Below are positions 1-7,413 of a stretch of 64,000 bases of DNA, in pieces. Origin of the DNA: JAJPXI01 sp051867655 (GTDB taxonomy: Bacteria; Bacillota; Clostridia; Oscillospirales; Oscillospiraceae); contig JBJDYV010000098.1 in assembly GCA_051867655.1 (NCBI GenBank), positions 199,629 through 263,628 on the forward strand, read 5' to 3'. The stretch's first letter is position 1. Every line of letters starts with the position of its first letter. Position numbers and translations under genes: made by a program. The notes beneath the pieces were generated by a model that did no database searches, had not been told where the DNA came from, and was given only the letters and a program-made list of their open reading frames with translations.

Positions 1-1
1 C

Positions 2-718
2 CGGGTGGACACCGCTCTGCAGCGGGAGATCAACTCCATCGGGGAAATCACTATCTCCAGCATGCCGGACCATTATCCCGTCAAAGAGGGGGCGCGGATC
101 GCTTCCATGCGCATCGTGCCCCTGGTCACGCAGGAAGAGCAGATCATCCGTGCTGAAAAGCTGTGCGCGGAGAAAAAGCTCTTTTCCCTTCGGCCCTATC
201 AGCAAAAAAAGGTCGGCGTCATTATCACCGGCTCCGAGGTATATTCCGGACGGATCAAGGACAAGTTTGAACCCGTTGTTCGGGAGAAGCTGAAGCAATA
301 TCCCAGTGAGATCGTGGACATCACGATTTGCGACGATGACTTGGACATGATCTGCAGTGCGGCGAAGAAGCATCTGGAAAACGGTGCAGACATTCTCATC
401 TTCACCGGCGGCATGAGCGTCGATCCAGACGACCTGACACCCACCGCCATCCGCAGCCTGGGCGCGGAGATCATTACCCACGGCGTCCCCGCGCAGCCCG
501 GCAATATGACCCTGGTGGCTTACCTGGGGGACGTGGCCATCCTCGGCGTGCCGGGCGCGGCCATCAGCCTGCCCACCACCATTTTTGATGTGCTCCTTCC
601 TCAGGTGTTCACCGGCGATAAGCTGACGAAGGAAGAGCTGGTGAATCTGGGCGACGGAGGACTTTGCCAGCAGTGCGGCAGCTGTCACTGGCCCAATTGT
701 ACGTTTGGAAGGTACTGA
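2..718 (+). CDS. Molybdopterin-binding protein, C-terminal part (5' truncated by window)
   Basis: The reading frame is open to the window edge, so the true start lies upstream and about 238 residues are visible. The central part is a MoaB/MogA-like molybdopterin-binding fold, with GVIITGSEVYSGRI, the glycine motif IFTGGMSVDPDDLTP, and GVPGAAI near the end. The C-terminus carries a cysteine cluster (CQQCGSCHWPNC) of the type seen on clostridial stand-alone molybdopterin-binding proteins, which may hold a metal. It is the first visible gene of a molybdenum-cofactor operon; moaA follows after 1 nt. The likely role is molybdopterin binding or handling in cofactor synthesis or insertion. The family is clear, the exact step is not. 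Confidence 0.8.
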   Translation, partial: RVDTALQREINSIGEITISSMPDHYPVKEGARIASMRIVPLVTQEEQIIRAEKLCAEKKLFSLRPYQQKKVGVIITGSEVYSGRIKDKFEPVVREKLKQYPSEIVDITICDDDLDMICSAAKKHLENGADILIFTGGMSVDPDDLTPTAIRSLGAEIITHGVPAQPGNMTLVAYLGDVAILGVPGAAISLPTTIFDVLLPQVFTGDKLTKEELVNLGDGGLCQQCGSCHWPNCTFGRY

Positions 719-719
719 T

Positions 720-1673
720 ATGAAAGACAACTTTGAACGCGAGATTACATACCTGCGCCTTTCTGTCACGGAGCGCTGCAATCTGCGTTGCCGCTACTGC
801 ATGCCGGAGGAGGGTGTTTGCAAGAAAAGCCATGCGGAGATGCTGACCGAGGATGAGATGATCCGGGCGGTGGAAGCTGCCGCGGCGCTGGGTATTTGGA
901 AACTGCGCGTCACGGGCGGAGAACCCTTGGTGAAGAAAAACATCCTGTCTATCTGCCGCAGGGCATCCGCCGTTGAGGGGATCAGGGAGGTCTGCCTGAC
1001 CACCAACGGGACGCTTTTGCCCCAGATGGCAAAGCCTCTGCGTGAGGCGGGAGTAGATCGTCTCAACATCAGTCTGGACACGCTCAATCCGGAGAAGTAC
1101 GCTTATATTACCCGGCGGGGCAGCCTGGATGATGCGCTCCGGGGTATTGAGGCCGCGTTCGATGCAGGCTTTGAACATATGAAAATTAACGCCGTTCTGA
1201 TCGGCGGTTTCAACGACAACGAGATCGTTGATTTGGCTGCTCTGACGATGCGGTATCCCGTGGATGTGCGTTTCATTGAACTGATGCCCATGACCGACAG
1301 CGAGGAATTTGGACCACATGCCTATGTACCGGGCGAGGCGGTACTGGAAGCACTGCCTGAGGCGGAGCCAGCGGGTTCCGACGGTGGGGTAGCGGCCCTG
1401 TACAAGCTTCCCAGTGCACTGGGAAAGATCGGCCTGATCAGCGCAGTCAGCCAGCACTTCTGCGCCAGCTGCAACCGCATCCGTCTGACGGCGGACGGCA
1501 AGCTGAAGCCCTGTCTTCATTCGGCACAGGAATACAGCATCAAAGGCCTGGGATATGAGGAAATGCTGGAGACGATGCGGCAAGCCATCCAGGCCAAGCC
1601 GGCTTGTCATGTTCCTCTGTCTGCCTGGGAGCACAGCGCGGCCGGGCGCAGCATGAACCAGATCGGAGGCTGA
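720..1673 (+). CDS. moaA: GTP 3',8-cyclase MoaA
   Basis: Radical-SAM enzyme that starts molybdopterin synthesis by converting GTP to 3',8-cyclo-GTP, which MoaC then rearranges. The 317 residues match the family length. The SAM-binding cluster motif C-x3-C-x2-C is at residues 20, 24 and 27 (TERCNLRCRYC). The second, GTP-side cluster is C-x2-C-x13-C (HFCASCNRIRL...KPC). The protein ends in Gly-Gly, the conserved MoaA tail needed for the second reaction. I chose the ATG at 720 because GGAAGG lies 7 nt upstream; a TTG at 705 in the same frame is less likely. It sits between a molybdopterin-binding protein and a MobB-MoaC fusion in one operon. Confidence 0.97.
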   Translation: MKDNFEREITYLRLSVTERCNLRCRYCMPEEGVCKKSHAEMLTEDEMIRAVEAAAALGIWKLRVTGGEPLVKKNILSICRRASAVEGIREVCLTTNGTLLPQMAKPLREAGVDRLNISLDTLNPEKYAYITRRGSLDDALRGIEAAFDAGFEHMKINAVLIGGFNDNEIVDLAALTMRYPVDVRFIELMPMTDSEEFGPHAYVPGEAVLEALPEAEPAGSDGGVAALYKLPSALGKIGLISAVSQHFCASCNRIRLTADGKLKPCLHSAQEYSIKGLGYEEMLETMRQAIQAKPACHVPLSAWEHSAAGRSMNQIGG

Positions 1674-1676
1674 AAC

Positions 1677-2636
1677 ATGGCCGGCATTCCTGTCTTTGCT
1701 TTTGCCGCATATTCGGGAACAGGGAAGACCACTGTAATTGAAAAGGTCGTCCGTGAGTTAAAAGCGAAAGGCCTGCGCCTGGCGGTCATCAAGCACGACG
1801 GCCACCGCTTTGAAATCGATCACGAGGGCAAGGACTCCTGGCGCTTTGCCCACGCGGGCGCGGACATTACGATCATCAGTTCCCAGGAAAAGACGGCCTA
1901 TATCGAGCAGCGCAGCCTGACTCTGTGGCAGCTGATCGACATGGTCCATGATGTGGACCTGATCCTGGTGGAGGGGTATAAAAACGAGACCCTTCCCCAG
2001 ATTGGAATTGCCAGAAGAGCCACCGGAAAAGGTTTTACCGCGGATCTGAGCCGCTTTATTGCCATTGTCACGGACATGGACGAGATTGAAACCACTTTGC
2101 CTCGATTTACCCTCGAGGACACAGAAGGGATCGCGGAGTTTATGATACAAAACATGAACGATTTTACCCATTTTAATGACGAAGGCCGGGCCAAGATGGT
2201 GGACGTAGGCGAAAAGCCCGAATCCCGGCGTACCGCCATTGCGGCGGCCCGTGTTCTGGTCAGTCCGGAGACTTTTGCGCTGATCAAAAGCGGCGGTATG
2301 AAGAAGGGCGATGTGCTGACCGTGGCTCAGGTAGCAGGTGTCATGGGCGCTAAGCGCACGCCCGACCTGATCCCTATGTGCCACCCTGTCATTGTGGACG
2401 GCATCGACCTGTCCCTGCACCTGGACGAGGAGAACTGCTCCGTGGAAATCGAGGCCACTGTGTCCTGTGACGGCCGCACGGGTGTGGAGATGGAGGCGCT
2501 GACCGCCGTGTCCACCGCCGCGTTGACCGTTTACGATATGTGTAAGGCCGTGCAGAAGGATATGGTCATCAGCGACATCCGCCTGCTGAAAAAGACCGGC
2601 GGCGTGCACGGAGATTTTCAAAGAAAGGAAGATTAA
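1677..2636 (+). CDS. Bifunctional MobB-MoaC fusion protein
   Basis: A single 319-residue frame joins two cofactor enzymes. Residues 1 to about 155 are MobB-like, with P-loop AAYSGTGKTT, a VIKHDGH segment and LVEGYK; MobB is a GTP-binding protein that assists guanine-dinucleotide attachment to molybdopterin. From about residue 162 the sequence is a full MoaC, starting THFNDEGRAKMVDV and containing the catalytic-region motif MCHPV and CDGRTGVEMEAL. MoaC makes cyclic pyranopterin monophosphate from the MoaA product. The gene starts 3 nt after moaA and ends 3 nt before a mogA-type gene, so it is co-transcribed. Both halves look intact, without a stop or frameshift at the junction. Confidence 0.93.
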   Translation: MAGIPVFAFAAYSGTGKTTVIEKVVRELKAKGLRLAVIKHDGHRFEIDHEGKDSWRFAHAGADITIISSQEKTAYIEQRSLTLWQLIDMVHDVDLILVEGYKNETLPQIGIARRATGKGFTADLSRFIAIVTDMDEIETTLPRFTLEDTEGIAEFMIQNMNDFTHFNDEGRAKMVDVGEKPESRRTAIAAARVLVSPETFALIKSGGMKKGDVLTVAQVAGVMGAKRTPDLIPMCHPVIVDGIDLSLHLDEENCSVEIEATVSCDGRTGVEMEALTAVSTAALTVYDMCKAVQKDMVISDIRLLKKTGGVHGDFQRKED

Positions 2637-2639
2637 AAC

Positions 2640-3146
2640 ATGGCTTATACAGCAGCAGTGATCACCATCAGCGACAAGGGTTCGGTGGGTCTGCGCGAGG
2701 ATACCAGCGGCCCTGCCCTGTGCGAGATCCTGAAAAATGACGGCTGGGATGTGGTCTATACGACCATCATTCCCGATGAGCAGGACCAAATCAAGGCGGA
2801 GCTGATTGCCTGCGCTGACGAGCGCAAGATCACGCTGGTGCTGACCACGGGCGGCACCGGCTTCTCTCCCCGGGACGTTACTCCCGAGGCCACCATGGCC
2901 GTCGTGGAGCGTCCTACGCCCGGTATTCCGGAGCTGATGCGCGCGGAGAGTATGAAAATCACGGCCCACGGTTGTCTGAGCCGTTCCGCCGCCGGAATCC
3001 GCGGCAGAACGCTGATCATCAACCTGCCCGGCAGCAAAAAAGCGTCCACGGAGAATCTGAACGCCGTGCTTTCCCCGATCCGCCACGGCGTGGATATGCT
3101 CCTGTCTGCTGGCTCCGCCGACTGCGCGGAGCAGGCCGCGAAGTAA
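2640..3146 (+). CDS. Molybdopterin adenylyltransferase MogA/MoaB family
   Basis: 168 residues covering one MoCF-binding domain, the normal size for MogA/MoaB. Visible motifs are ITISDKGSVGLREDTSGP at the start, LTTGGTGFSPRDVTPEAT in the middle, and INLPGSKKA near the end. These are the molybdopterin- and ATP-binding loops. The enzyme adenylates molybdopterin before molybdate insertion. The start ATG is 3 nt after the mobB-moaC stop, with AAAGGAAG upstream inside that gene. MogA and MoaB cannot be separated from sequence alone here, so no symbol is given. Confidence 0.92.
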   Translation: MAYTAAVITISDKGSVGLREDTSGPALCEILKNDGWDVVYTTIIPDEQDQIKAELIACADERKITLVLTTGGTGFSPRDVTPEATMAVVERPTPGIPELMRAESMKITAHGCLSRSAAGIRGRTLIINLPGSKKASTENLNAVLSPIRHGVDMLLSAGSADCAEQAAK

Positions 3147-3156
3147 AGGAGGCAGC

Positions 3157-3555
3157 ATGAATAAGAAAAAAACTCCTCCTTCTATGGATGAATGGCTGCG
3201 GGAGGCCAAGGCTGACCCCAGCGCTGAGAAAATTGGAATGTATCTTGTCCATAACGGAACCGTACGCCTGACTCCCAAGGCAAAAGTTCGCGGCGGTGAC
3301 AAAGATGCAGGCAACGTGACCGGCATGCACTTCAGCTATGATGCCGATAAGGTCGCTGCCGCCGTGTCGGAGACCTACAAAATGGAAGGAATCCACTATG
3401 TCCGCGCCTGGCTCAACTCCGGCGAGCTGAACGTAGGGGATGACATTATGTATGTATTGATCGGCGGGGATATCCGCCCCCATGTCGTGGATGCGCTGCA
3501 GGCCCTTGTGGGAAAAATCAAGTCTGAGTGCGTCAACGAGACCGAACTATATTAA
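3157..3555 (+). CDS. MoaE-like molybdopterin synthase subunit (divergent)
   Basis: 132 residues, resembling the MoaE large subunit of molybdopterin synthase. It has an early strand like MoaE's GA-V-F-G-VR region (MYLVHNGTVRLTPK) and a later GELNVGDDIMYVLIGGDIRPHVVDAL, like MoaE's GEL-IGD-AV-V-V-S-HR segment. MoaE moves sulfur from MoaD into the cyclic precursor. Two things are odd. The usual C-terminal catalytic lysine region ending PIWKKE is absent; the protein ends KIKSECVNETELY. No moaD is visible in the window. It has a strong RBS (AAGGAGG) and is the last gene before a terminator. It may be a specialised clostridial MoaE relative and not a classical synthase subunit. Confidence 0.7.
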   Translation: MNKKKTPPSMDEWLREAKADPSAEKIGMYLVHNGTVRLTPKAKVRGGDKDAGNVTGMHFSYDADKVAAAVSETYKMEGIHYVRAWLNSGELNVGDDIMYVLIGGDIRPHVVDALQALVGKIKSECVNETELY

Positions 3556-3558
3556 GCA

Positions 3559-3596
3559 GAAACCGGTGCACCGCAGGGCGCACCGGTTTCTTTTTG
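3559..3596 (+). terminator. Rho-independent terminator after the moa operon
   Basis: An 11-bp perfect stem (3559-3569 with 3580-3590) with a 10-nt loop, followed by five T on the plus strand. It closes the molybdenum-cofactor operon and separates it from the convergent cotJ pair. Confidence 0.9.
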
Positions 3597-3621
3597 GAAG
3601 AAGGGCGGGGCAGGGGAGAGC

Positions 3622-4218
3622 TTACGCATCAAACGCCGGGTTGGTAAAGTAGACATTCTTCTGATCCATTTTTTCCTTGGCCAGGCGGATTCCTTCGCCA
3701 AAACGTTGAAAGTGAACAACCTCCCGCTCCCGGAGGAAGCGGATCACATCATTGACATCCGGGTCATCGGACAAACGCAGGATATTGTCGTAGGTGACTC
3801 TGGCTTTCTGCTCGGCCGCCAGATCCTCTGTCAAGTCGGCGAGCACGTCACCCTTGACAGCCATGGAGGCTGCGCTCCAGGGGAAACCGGAAGCCGCGGT
3901 GGGGTAGACGCCCGTGGTGCGGTCCACAAAATAGGTATCAAACCCGGCCATCTTGATCTGCTCCTCGCTGAGGTTCCGGGTCAGCTGATGGACGATTGCG
4001 CCGATCATTTCAAGGTGACCCAATTCCTCGGTACCGATATCAGTCAGCAAGCCTTTCAGTTCAGGGTAGGGCATTGCATACCGCTGGCTCAGGTAACGCA
4101 GGGACGCTCCCAACTCACCGTCTGGGCCGCCGTATTGGGAGATTATGACAGCCGCAAGTTTGGGGTTGCAGTTTTTGATTTTTACGGGATACTGCAGCTT
4201 CTTTTCATAAATAAACAT
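3622..4218 (-). CDS. cotJC: Spore coat protein CotJC (manganese-catalase family)
   Basis: 198 residues with the family-typical start MFIYEKKLQYPVKI and a ferritin-like four-helix core. Metal-ligand type residues are visible in GTEELGHLEMIGAI and in EREVVHFQRFGE. CotJC is a di-manganese catalase-like protein of the spore coat. A longer in-frame start (4254) exists, but ATG 4218 has GGAAGGAGGGG just upstream and begins where the family begins. The start overlaps the stop of the upstream gene by one base (TAATG), so translation is coupled. Expression in the mother cell is known for the family in Bacillus; I did not find a certain SigE promoter. Confidence 0.94.
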   Translation of the reverse strand: MFIYEKKLQYPVKIKNCNPKLAAVIISQYGGPDGELGASLRYLSQRYAMPYPELKGLLTDIGTEELGHLEMIGAIVHQLTRNLSEEQIKMAGFDTYFVDRTTGVYPTAASGFPWSAASMAVKGDVLADLTEDLAAEQKARVTYDNILRLSDDPDVNDVIRFLREREVVHFQRFGEGIRLAKEKMDQKNVYFTNPAFDA

Positions 4219-4673
4219 TATTTTTCCCCTCCTTCCTGGAAGTTCCAGGGCCAAGGATCTTTGAGCCAGGTATAGCAGTCACCGGCGGCGGCAGCCGTCT
4301 GGGTCAGCGGACCGTACATGGCCTCATACCGGGCGCGCCCCTCTTTTTCCAGGGCTGCATATTGCTGAAAAAGCTCAAACGCCTCCTTGTCGCCCTGATG
4401 TGTATCCAGATACAGGCCAAGCTCCACCAGCACAAACTCCAGTGCCTGCAGTTCAGCCAGGGGGCCATTGACTACGTTTGCAGCGGTTGCTTTTACTTTA
4501 AATGGTAAATTCAATCCGGGGAAGAGCGTGCCGTTATTCAGCGCTTCCGCCTGGTTATACTTTTTACTGCCCGTCTGTTGAAAAGGAACATAGGGAACCG
4601 CCAGAGGCGCACAAGACGGCAGAGTACCGCAGTTGTCCGCGCAGGCGTTGGTCATGTTATTTTCGGGATTCAA
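4218..4673 (-). CDS. Fused spore coat protein CotJA-CotJB
   Basis: 151 residues that combine two normally separate small coat proteins. Residues about 20-60 are CotJA-like (LAVPYVPFQ, then EALNNGTLFPGLNLPF). Residues about 70-148 are CotJB-like (LAELQALEFVLVELGLYLDTH, MYGPL, ending WLKDPWPWNF). In Bacillus subtilis cotJA, cotJB and cotJC form a three-gene operon; here the first two share one frame with no stop between. The start is TTG at 4673, supported by AAGGAGGA 7 nt upstream. The N-terminus before the CotJA part is Cys- and Asn-rich. The mRNA leader can form a short hairpin (arms 4698-4704 and 4713-4719). Confidence 0.88.
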   Translation of the reverse strand: MNPENNMTNACADNCGTLPSCAPLAVPYVPFQQTGSKKYNQAEALNNGTLFPGLNLPFKVKATAANVVNGPLAELQALEFVLVELGLYLDTHQGDKEAFELFQQYAALEKEGRARYEAMYGPLTQTAAAAGDCYTWLKDPWPWNFQEGGEK

Positions 4674-4775
4674 GTCGTATTCCTCCTTGTAGTCTTTCGA
4701 AGGGGAAACGTTCCCTTCGTTCCATCATATGCGACAGACTGCGATTGGAAACTACTTTAAATCCTACGGCGGATA

Positions 4776-4784
4776 TGTTATAAT
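4776..4784 (+). promoter_or_regulatory. Extended -10 promoter for the amidase-radA unit
   Basis: TGTTATAAT is a TGn extended -10 element with a perfect TATAAT at 4779-4784. The -35 is weak (TTTAAA at 4756-4761, 17-nt spacer), as expected for an extended -10 promoter. The amidase start is at 4842. Confidence 0.6.
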
Positions 4785-4841
4785 AAAGAAGCGGGAATAC
4801 AAATGGACGACCCCTCATAGATTTCAGAGGGGGTGTTCGCG

Positions 4842-5585
4842 ATGAAAAACAAGCGTTCCGGAAAGTATCTCTCTGCGGCAGTCGTCATTGCCCTGGCCCT
4901 TGGTACAGCGGCCTGCTTTTTTCAGAAACCGGAGGCCGTTGACAGCACCTTTGCGCCCGCGCGTTTTTCGGGAGAGACAGTCGTGATTGACGCAGGACAC
5001 GGCGGGGAGGATGGCGGCGCAGTGTCTGTTTCCGGTGCGATTGAAAGCCATATAAACTTGGCCATTGCTCTGCGTTTGGACCAGATTTTGGGCCTGTACG
5101 GTGTCAATACTGTCCTTCTGCGGGACAGTGATGTTTCTCTCCATGACCCGGATGCCCAAACCCTGCGGGAGAAAAAAGTCTCCGATCTGCACAACCGCGT
5201 GGCTGCGATCGAGGCACTGGAAAACCCAATTTTGATCAGTATTCATCAGAACACTTATACAAGCAGCCAGTATCACGGCGCGCAGGTGTTTTACGCCAAC
5301 GGCGAGTTGAGTTTGCCTTTCGCTCAAATCACTCAAGTTACCTTAAAGCAGGCGTTGGATCCGAACAATGAGCGTCAGCCGACTGCAATTCCTGAAAGTG
5401 TCTATCTGATGAATCATATTTCCTGTAGGGCGATCCTGGTCGAGTGTGGCTTTCTGTCCAATCCACAGGAAGACGCACTTCTGCAATCGCCTGATTATCA
5501 GACAAAACTGGCTGCTGCCCTGGCGGGAGCTTATCTGAGCTATCAACAAACGAACCTGGAAGGGGAGACCCCCGATGCCTCCTAA
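4842..5585 (+). CDS. N-acetylmuramoyl-L-alanine amidase, CwlD-like (Amidase_3)
   Basis: 247 residues. A hydrophobic signal segment (about residues 9-26, ending near an ACFF that could be a lipobox-like or simple signal end) is followed by an Amidase_3 zinc amidase domain. Zinc and catalytic residues are visible: VVIDAGHGGEDGGA (His), ESHINLAIAL (Glu), ISIHQN (His) and LVECGFLSNPQE (Glu). The enzyme cleaves the peptide side chain from MurNAc outside the membrane. Size and make-up fit CwlD, which prepares cortex muramic lactam during sporulation, but a vegetative role is possible. I chose ATG 4842 over GTG 4833 because the GAGGGGG Shine-Dalgarno fits it. Its end overlaps radA by 11 bases. Confidence 0.88.
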   Translation: MKNKRSGKYLSAAVVIALALGTAACFFQKPEAVDSTFAPARFSGETVVIDAGHGGEDGGAVSVSGAIESHINLAIALRLDQILGLYGVNTVLLRDSDVSLHDPDAQTLREKKVSDLHNRVAAIEALENPILISIHQNTYTSSQYHGAQVFYANGELSLPFAQITQVTLKQALDPNNERQPTAIPESVYLMNHISCRAILVECGFLSNPQEDALLQSPDYQTKLAAALAGAYLSYQQTNLEGETPDAS

Positions 5586-6948
5586 GGCAAAAACTGTTTT
5601 TTACTGCACAGAATGCGGAAATGAAACCCCCAAATGGGCGGGGCAGTGCCCGTCCTGCCGGGCCTGGAACACCTTGGTGGAGCAGCCTGCCGAACCGAAA
5701 AAGAAAGCCTCTTCAAGCAGTTCTGGCGGCGCATTGCGCACCGCTGTCAACCACCCCAGGCCGATTTCCCAAGTGGAAACCACCGACGCGCTTCGCTTCG
5801 ACACGGGCATGTCTGAACTGGACCGGGTCCTGGGCGGCGGCGCTGTAAAAGGCTCCCTGGTCCTGGTGGGCGGCGCGCCCGGTATCGGCAAATCGACCCT
5901 GATGCTGCAAATTTGCGACAGCCTTTGCCGTTTTGCCACGGTTTTATATGTATCCGGTGAGGAATCCGAACGGCAGATCAAGCTGCGGGCTGAACGCCTG
6001 AAGGTCCGGGGAGAGGGCCTGTACCTGCTGGCTGAAACTAACCTGGAGGACGTGGTGGATGCGGTGCATGAACTCAAGCCCGATGTGCTGATTGTGGACT
6101 CCATCCAGACTCTTTACAACGGTGATTTGACCGCCGCCCCCGGCAGTATCGGCCAGGTAAAGGACTGTACCATGACCCTGATGCAGCTTGCAAAAGGGGA
6201 GGGGATCACGGTTTTTGTCATCGGACATGTAAACAAGGAAGGCTCGATTGCCGGTCCCAAAGTGCTGGAACACATGGTAGACTGCGTTCTCTATTTTGAA
6301 GGAGAACAGCACAACTCCTACCGAATTCTTCGGGCCGCCAAAAACCGTTTTGGCGCGACCAATGAGATCGGCGTGTTTGATATGGGCGACAACGGGCTGG
6401 AGGAAGTGCCCAATCCCTCGGAAACCTTGCTTTCCGGCCGTCCGCTGGATACGCCGGGCACCTGTGTCACCTGCGTGATGGAGGGCGTGCGCCCCGTCCT
6501 GGCAGAGGTACAAGCCCTGCTGGCACCCAGCAGCTTCGGAAATCCGCGTCGAAACAGCAACGGCTTTGACTACAACCGGGCCATGATGCTTTTGGCTGTC
6601 CTGGAAAAACGTGGGGGGTTACTGCTGGGTAGCTGCGACGCCTACATCAACGTCATCGGCGGATTGTCACTGGACGAGCCCGCCGCCGACCTGGCACTGC
6701 TCATCGCACTGGCTTCCAGTTTTCGGGACAAGCCTGTGCCCGGCGATCTTGCCGCCATCGGTGAGGTCGGACTGACCGGAGAGCTGCGTTCAGTCAACGC
6801 CCTGGGACAGCGCTTGTCCGAAGTTCGCCGGTTAGGCTTTACCAAGTGTCTGATCCCGGCTCGCAGCAGCAGAAAACTGACTGAGCCGGAAGGGCTACAG
6901 CTGATCCGAGTCAAAAACATTCGGGAAGCCCTGGCCGCCATTTTGTGA
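5575..6948 (+). CDS. radA: DNA repair protein RadA
   Basis: 457 residues, the usual RadA length. Domain order is clear. A zinc finger (CTECGNETPKWAGQCPSC) comes first. Next is a RecA-like ATPase with Walker A GGAPGIGKST and Walker B-type LIVDSIQTL. The RadA signature KNRFG follows, and last a Lon-like C-terminal domain (SCDAYINVIGGLSLDEPAADLA). RadA is a branch-migration helicase that processes recombination intermediates. The start ATG lies inside the end of the amidase gene, with GGAGGG-type sequence upstream (GAAGGGGAGA), so the pair is co-translated. Confidence 0.97.
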   Translation: MPPKAKTVFYCTECGNETPKWAGQCPSCRAWNTLVEQPAEPKKKASSSSSGGALRTAVNHPRPISQVETTDALRFDTGMSELDRVLGGGAVKGSLVLVGGAPGIGKSTLMLQICDSLCRFATVLYVSGEESERQIKLRAERLKVRGEGLYLLAETNLEDVVDAVHELKPDVLIVDSIQTLYNGDLTAAPGSIGQVKDCTMTLMQLAKGEGITVFVIGHVNKEGSIAGPKVLEHMVDCVLYFEGEQHNSYRILRAAKNRFGATNEIGVFDMGDNGLEEVPNPSETLLSGRPLDTPGTCVTCVMEGVRPVLAEVQALLAPSSFGNPRRNSNGFDYNRAMMLLAVLEKRGGLLLGSCDAYINVIGGLSLDEPAADLALLIALASSFRDKPVPGDLAAIGEVGLTGELRSVNALGQRLSEVRRLGFTKCLIPARSSRKLTEPEGLQLIRVKNIREALAAIL

Positions 6949-7080
6949 GCTTCCGCGCCTCGGAACAAAATTGACGCAAGGATTTTCCTTGCTGGGCACA
7001 CCGCCAGATACGGCGCGCTCCAGGGAACAGTAACCATCCAACTGATACAGACATTCGCTGGTACAGACAATGAGACTCAT
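6895..7080 (-). CDS. Small four-cysteine protein
   Basis: A 61-residue frame running against radA and overlapping its last 54 bases. The first 40 residues have the spacing C-x3-C-x7-C-x16-C (Cys 6, 10, 18, 35) in MSLIVCTSECLYQLDGYCSL. This resembles a family of tiny clostridial cysteine-rich proteins, often mislabelled as hydroxymyristoyl-ACP dehydratase, with a CVNF-PR segment after the fourth Cys, as here. The cysteines could bind a metal. The last 20 residues lie over radA and look like an unselected run-on. The RBS is weak (GGGATGATC). I am only moderately sure it is expressed. Confidence 0.5.
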   Translation of the reverse strand: MSLIVCTSECLYQLDGYCSLERAVSGGVPSKENPCVNFVPRRGSSQNGGQGFPNVFDSDQL

Positions 7081-7174
7081 AAAAGATCATCCCATCAATT
7101 TGTGTTGCTCGTAGTCTGCCCAAAGCCGTTGCTTTTATTTTTTACGCCAGCTGGCAAATGAAGGAGGAACAACA

Positions 7175-7279
7175 ATGCTTTCGGATATTCTTGAAATTCT
7201 TAAAGTCGTTCTCATCTTTTTTGCGATCATGGCCATCTGCGCAGCATTTGACCGTTTTCTCAGAAACAGAAAAAAGTAA
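7175..7279 (+). CDS. 34-residue single-span membrane microprotein
   Basis: ATG 7175 is preceded by AAGGAGGA at 7161-7168, a near-ideal Shine-Dalgarno with 6-nt spacing. The 34 codons encode an acidic N-terminus (MLSDILEIL), a hydrophobic span of about 17 residues (VVLIFFAIMAICAAF), and a basic tail (RFLRNRKK). This layout predicts one membrane helix with the C-terminus inside. It stands alone between radA and xerC and is followed by a long hairpin at 7321-7352. I recognise no family. The RBS and the coherent span argue that it is a real gene; function unknown. Confidence 0.6.
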   Translation: MLSDILEILKVVLIFFAIMAICAAFDRFLRNRKK

Positions 7280-7320
7280 TTTCGCATTTCAATGGAAGGG
7301 AGGCTGTCTGAGGATACGTT

Positions 7321-7352
7321 CAGGTGAACAAAATAAAAATTTTGTTCACCTG
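7321..7352. repeat. 14-bp perfect inverted repeat, 4-nt loop
   Basis: CAGGTGAACAAAAT at 7321-7334 pairs perfectly with ATTTTGTTCACCTG at 7339-7352 around AAAA. It lies between the 34-codon gene and xerC, 62 nt before the xerC start. No T-run follows on either strand, so it is not a standard terminator. It may be an operator, or an RNA hairpin that ends the small gene's transcript or controls xerC. The surrounding 7280-7413 shows no other gene; a short GGGC/GCCC stem followed by ATTTTT is at about 7358-7376. Confidence 0.75.
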
Positions 7353-7413
7353 AGAAGGGGCAGAAAGCCCATTTTTACGGTTTTCAGGCCCTTTTGACGT
7401 TTCAGACACTGAT

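Noticed and set aside
1758..3326. A 522-codon open frame on the minus strand over the moa genes
   Set aside because: Antisense shadow of moaC, mogA and the moaE-like gene; low-complexity His/Gly/Arg content.
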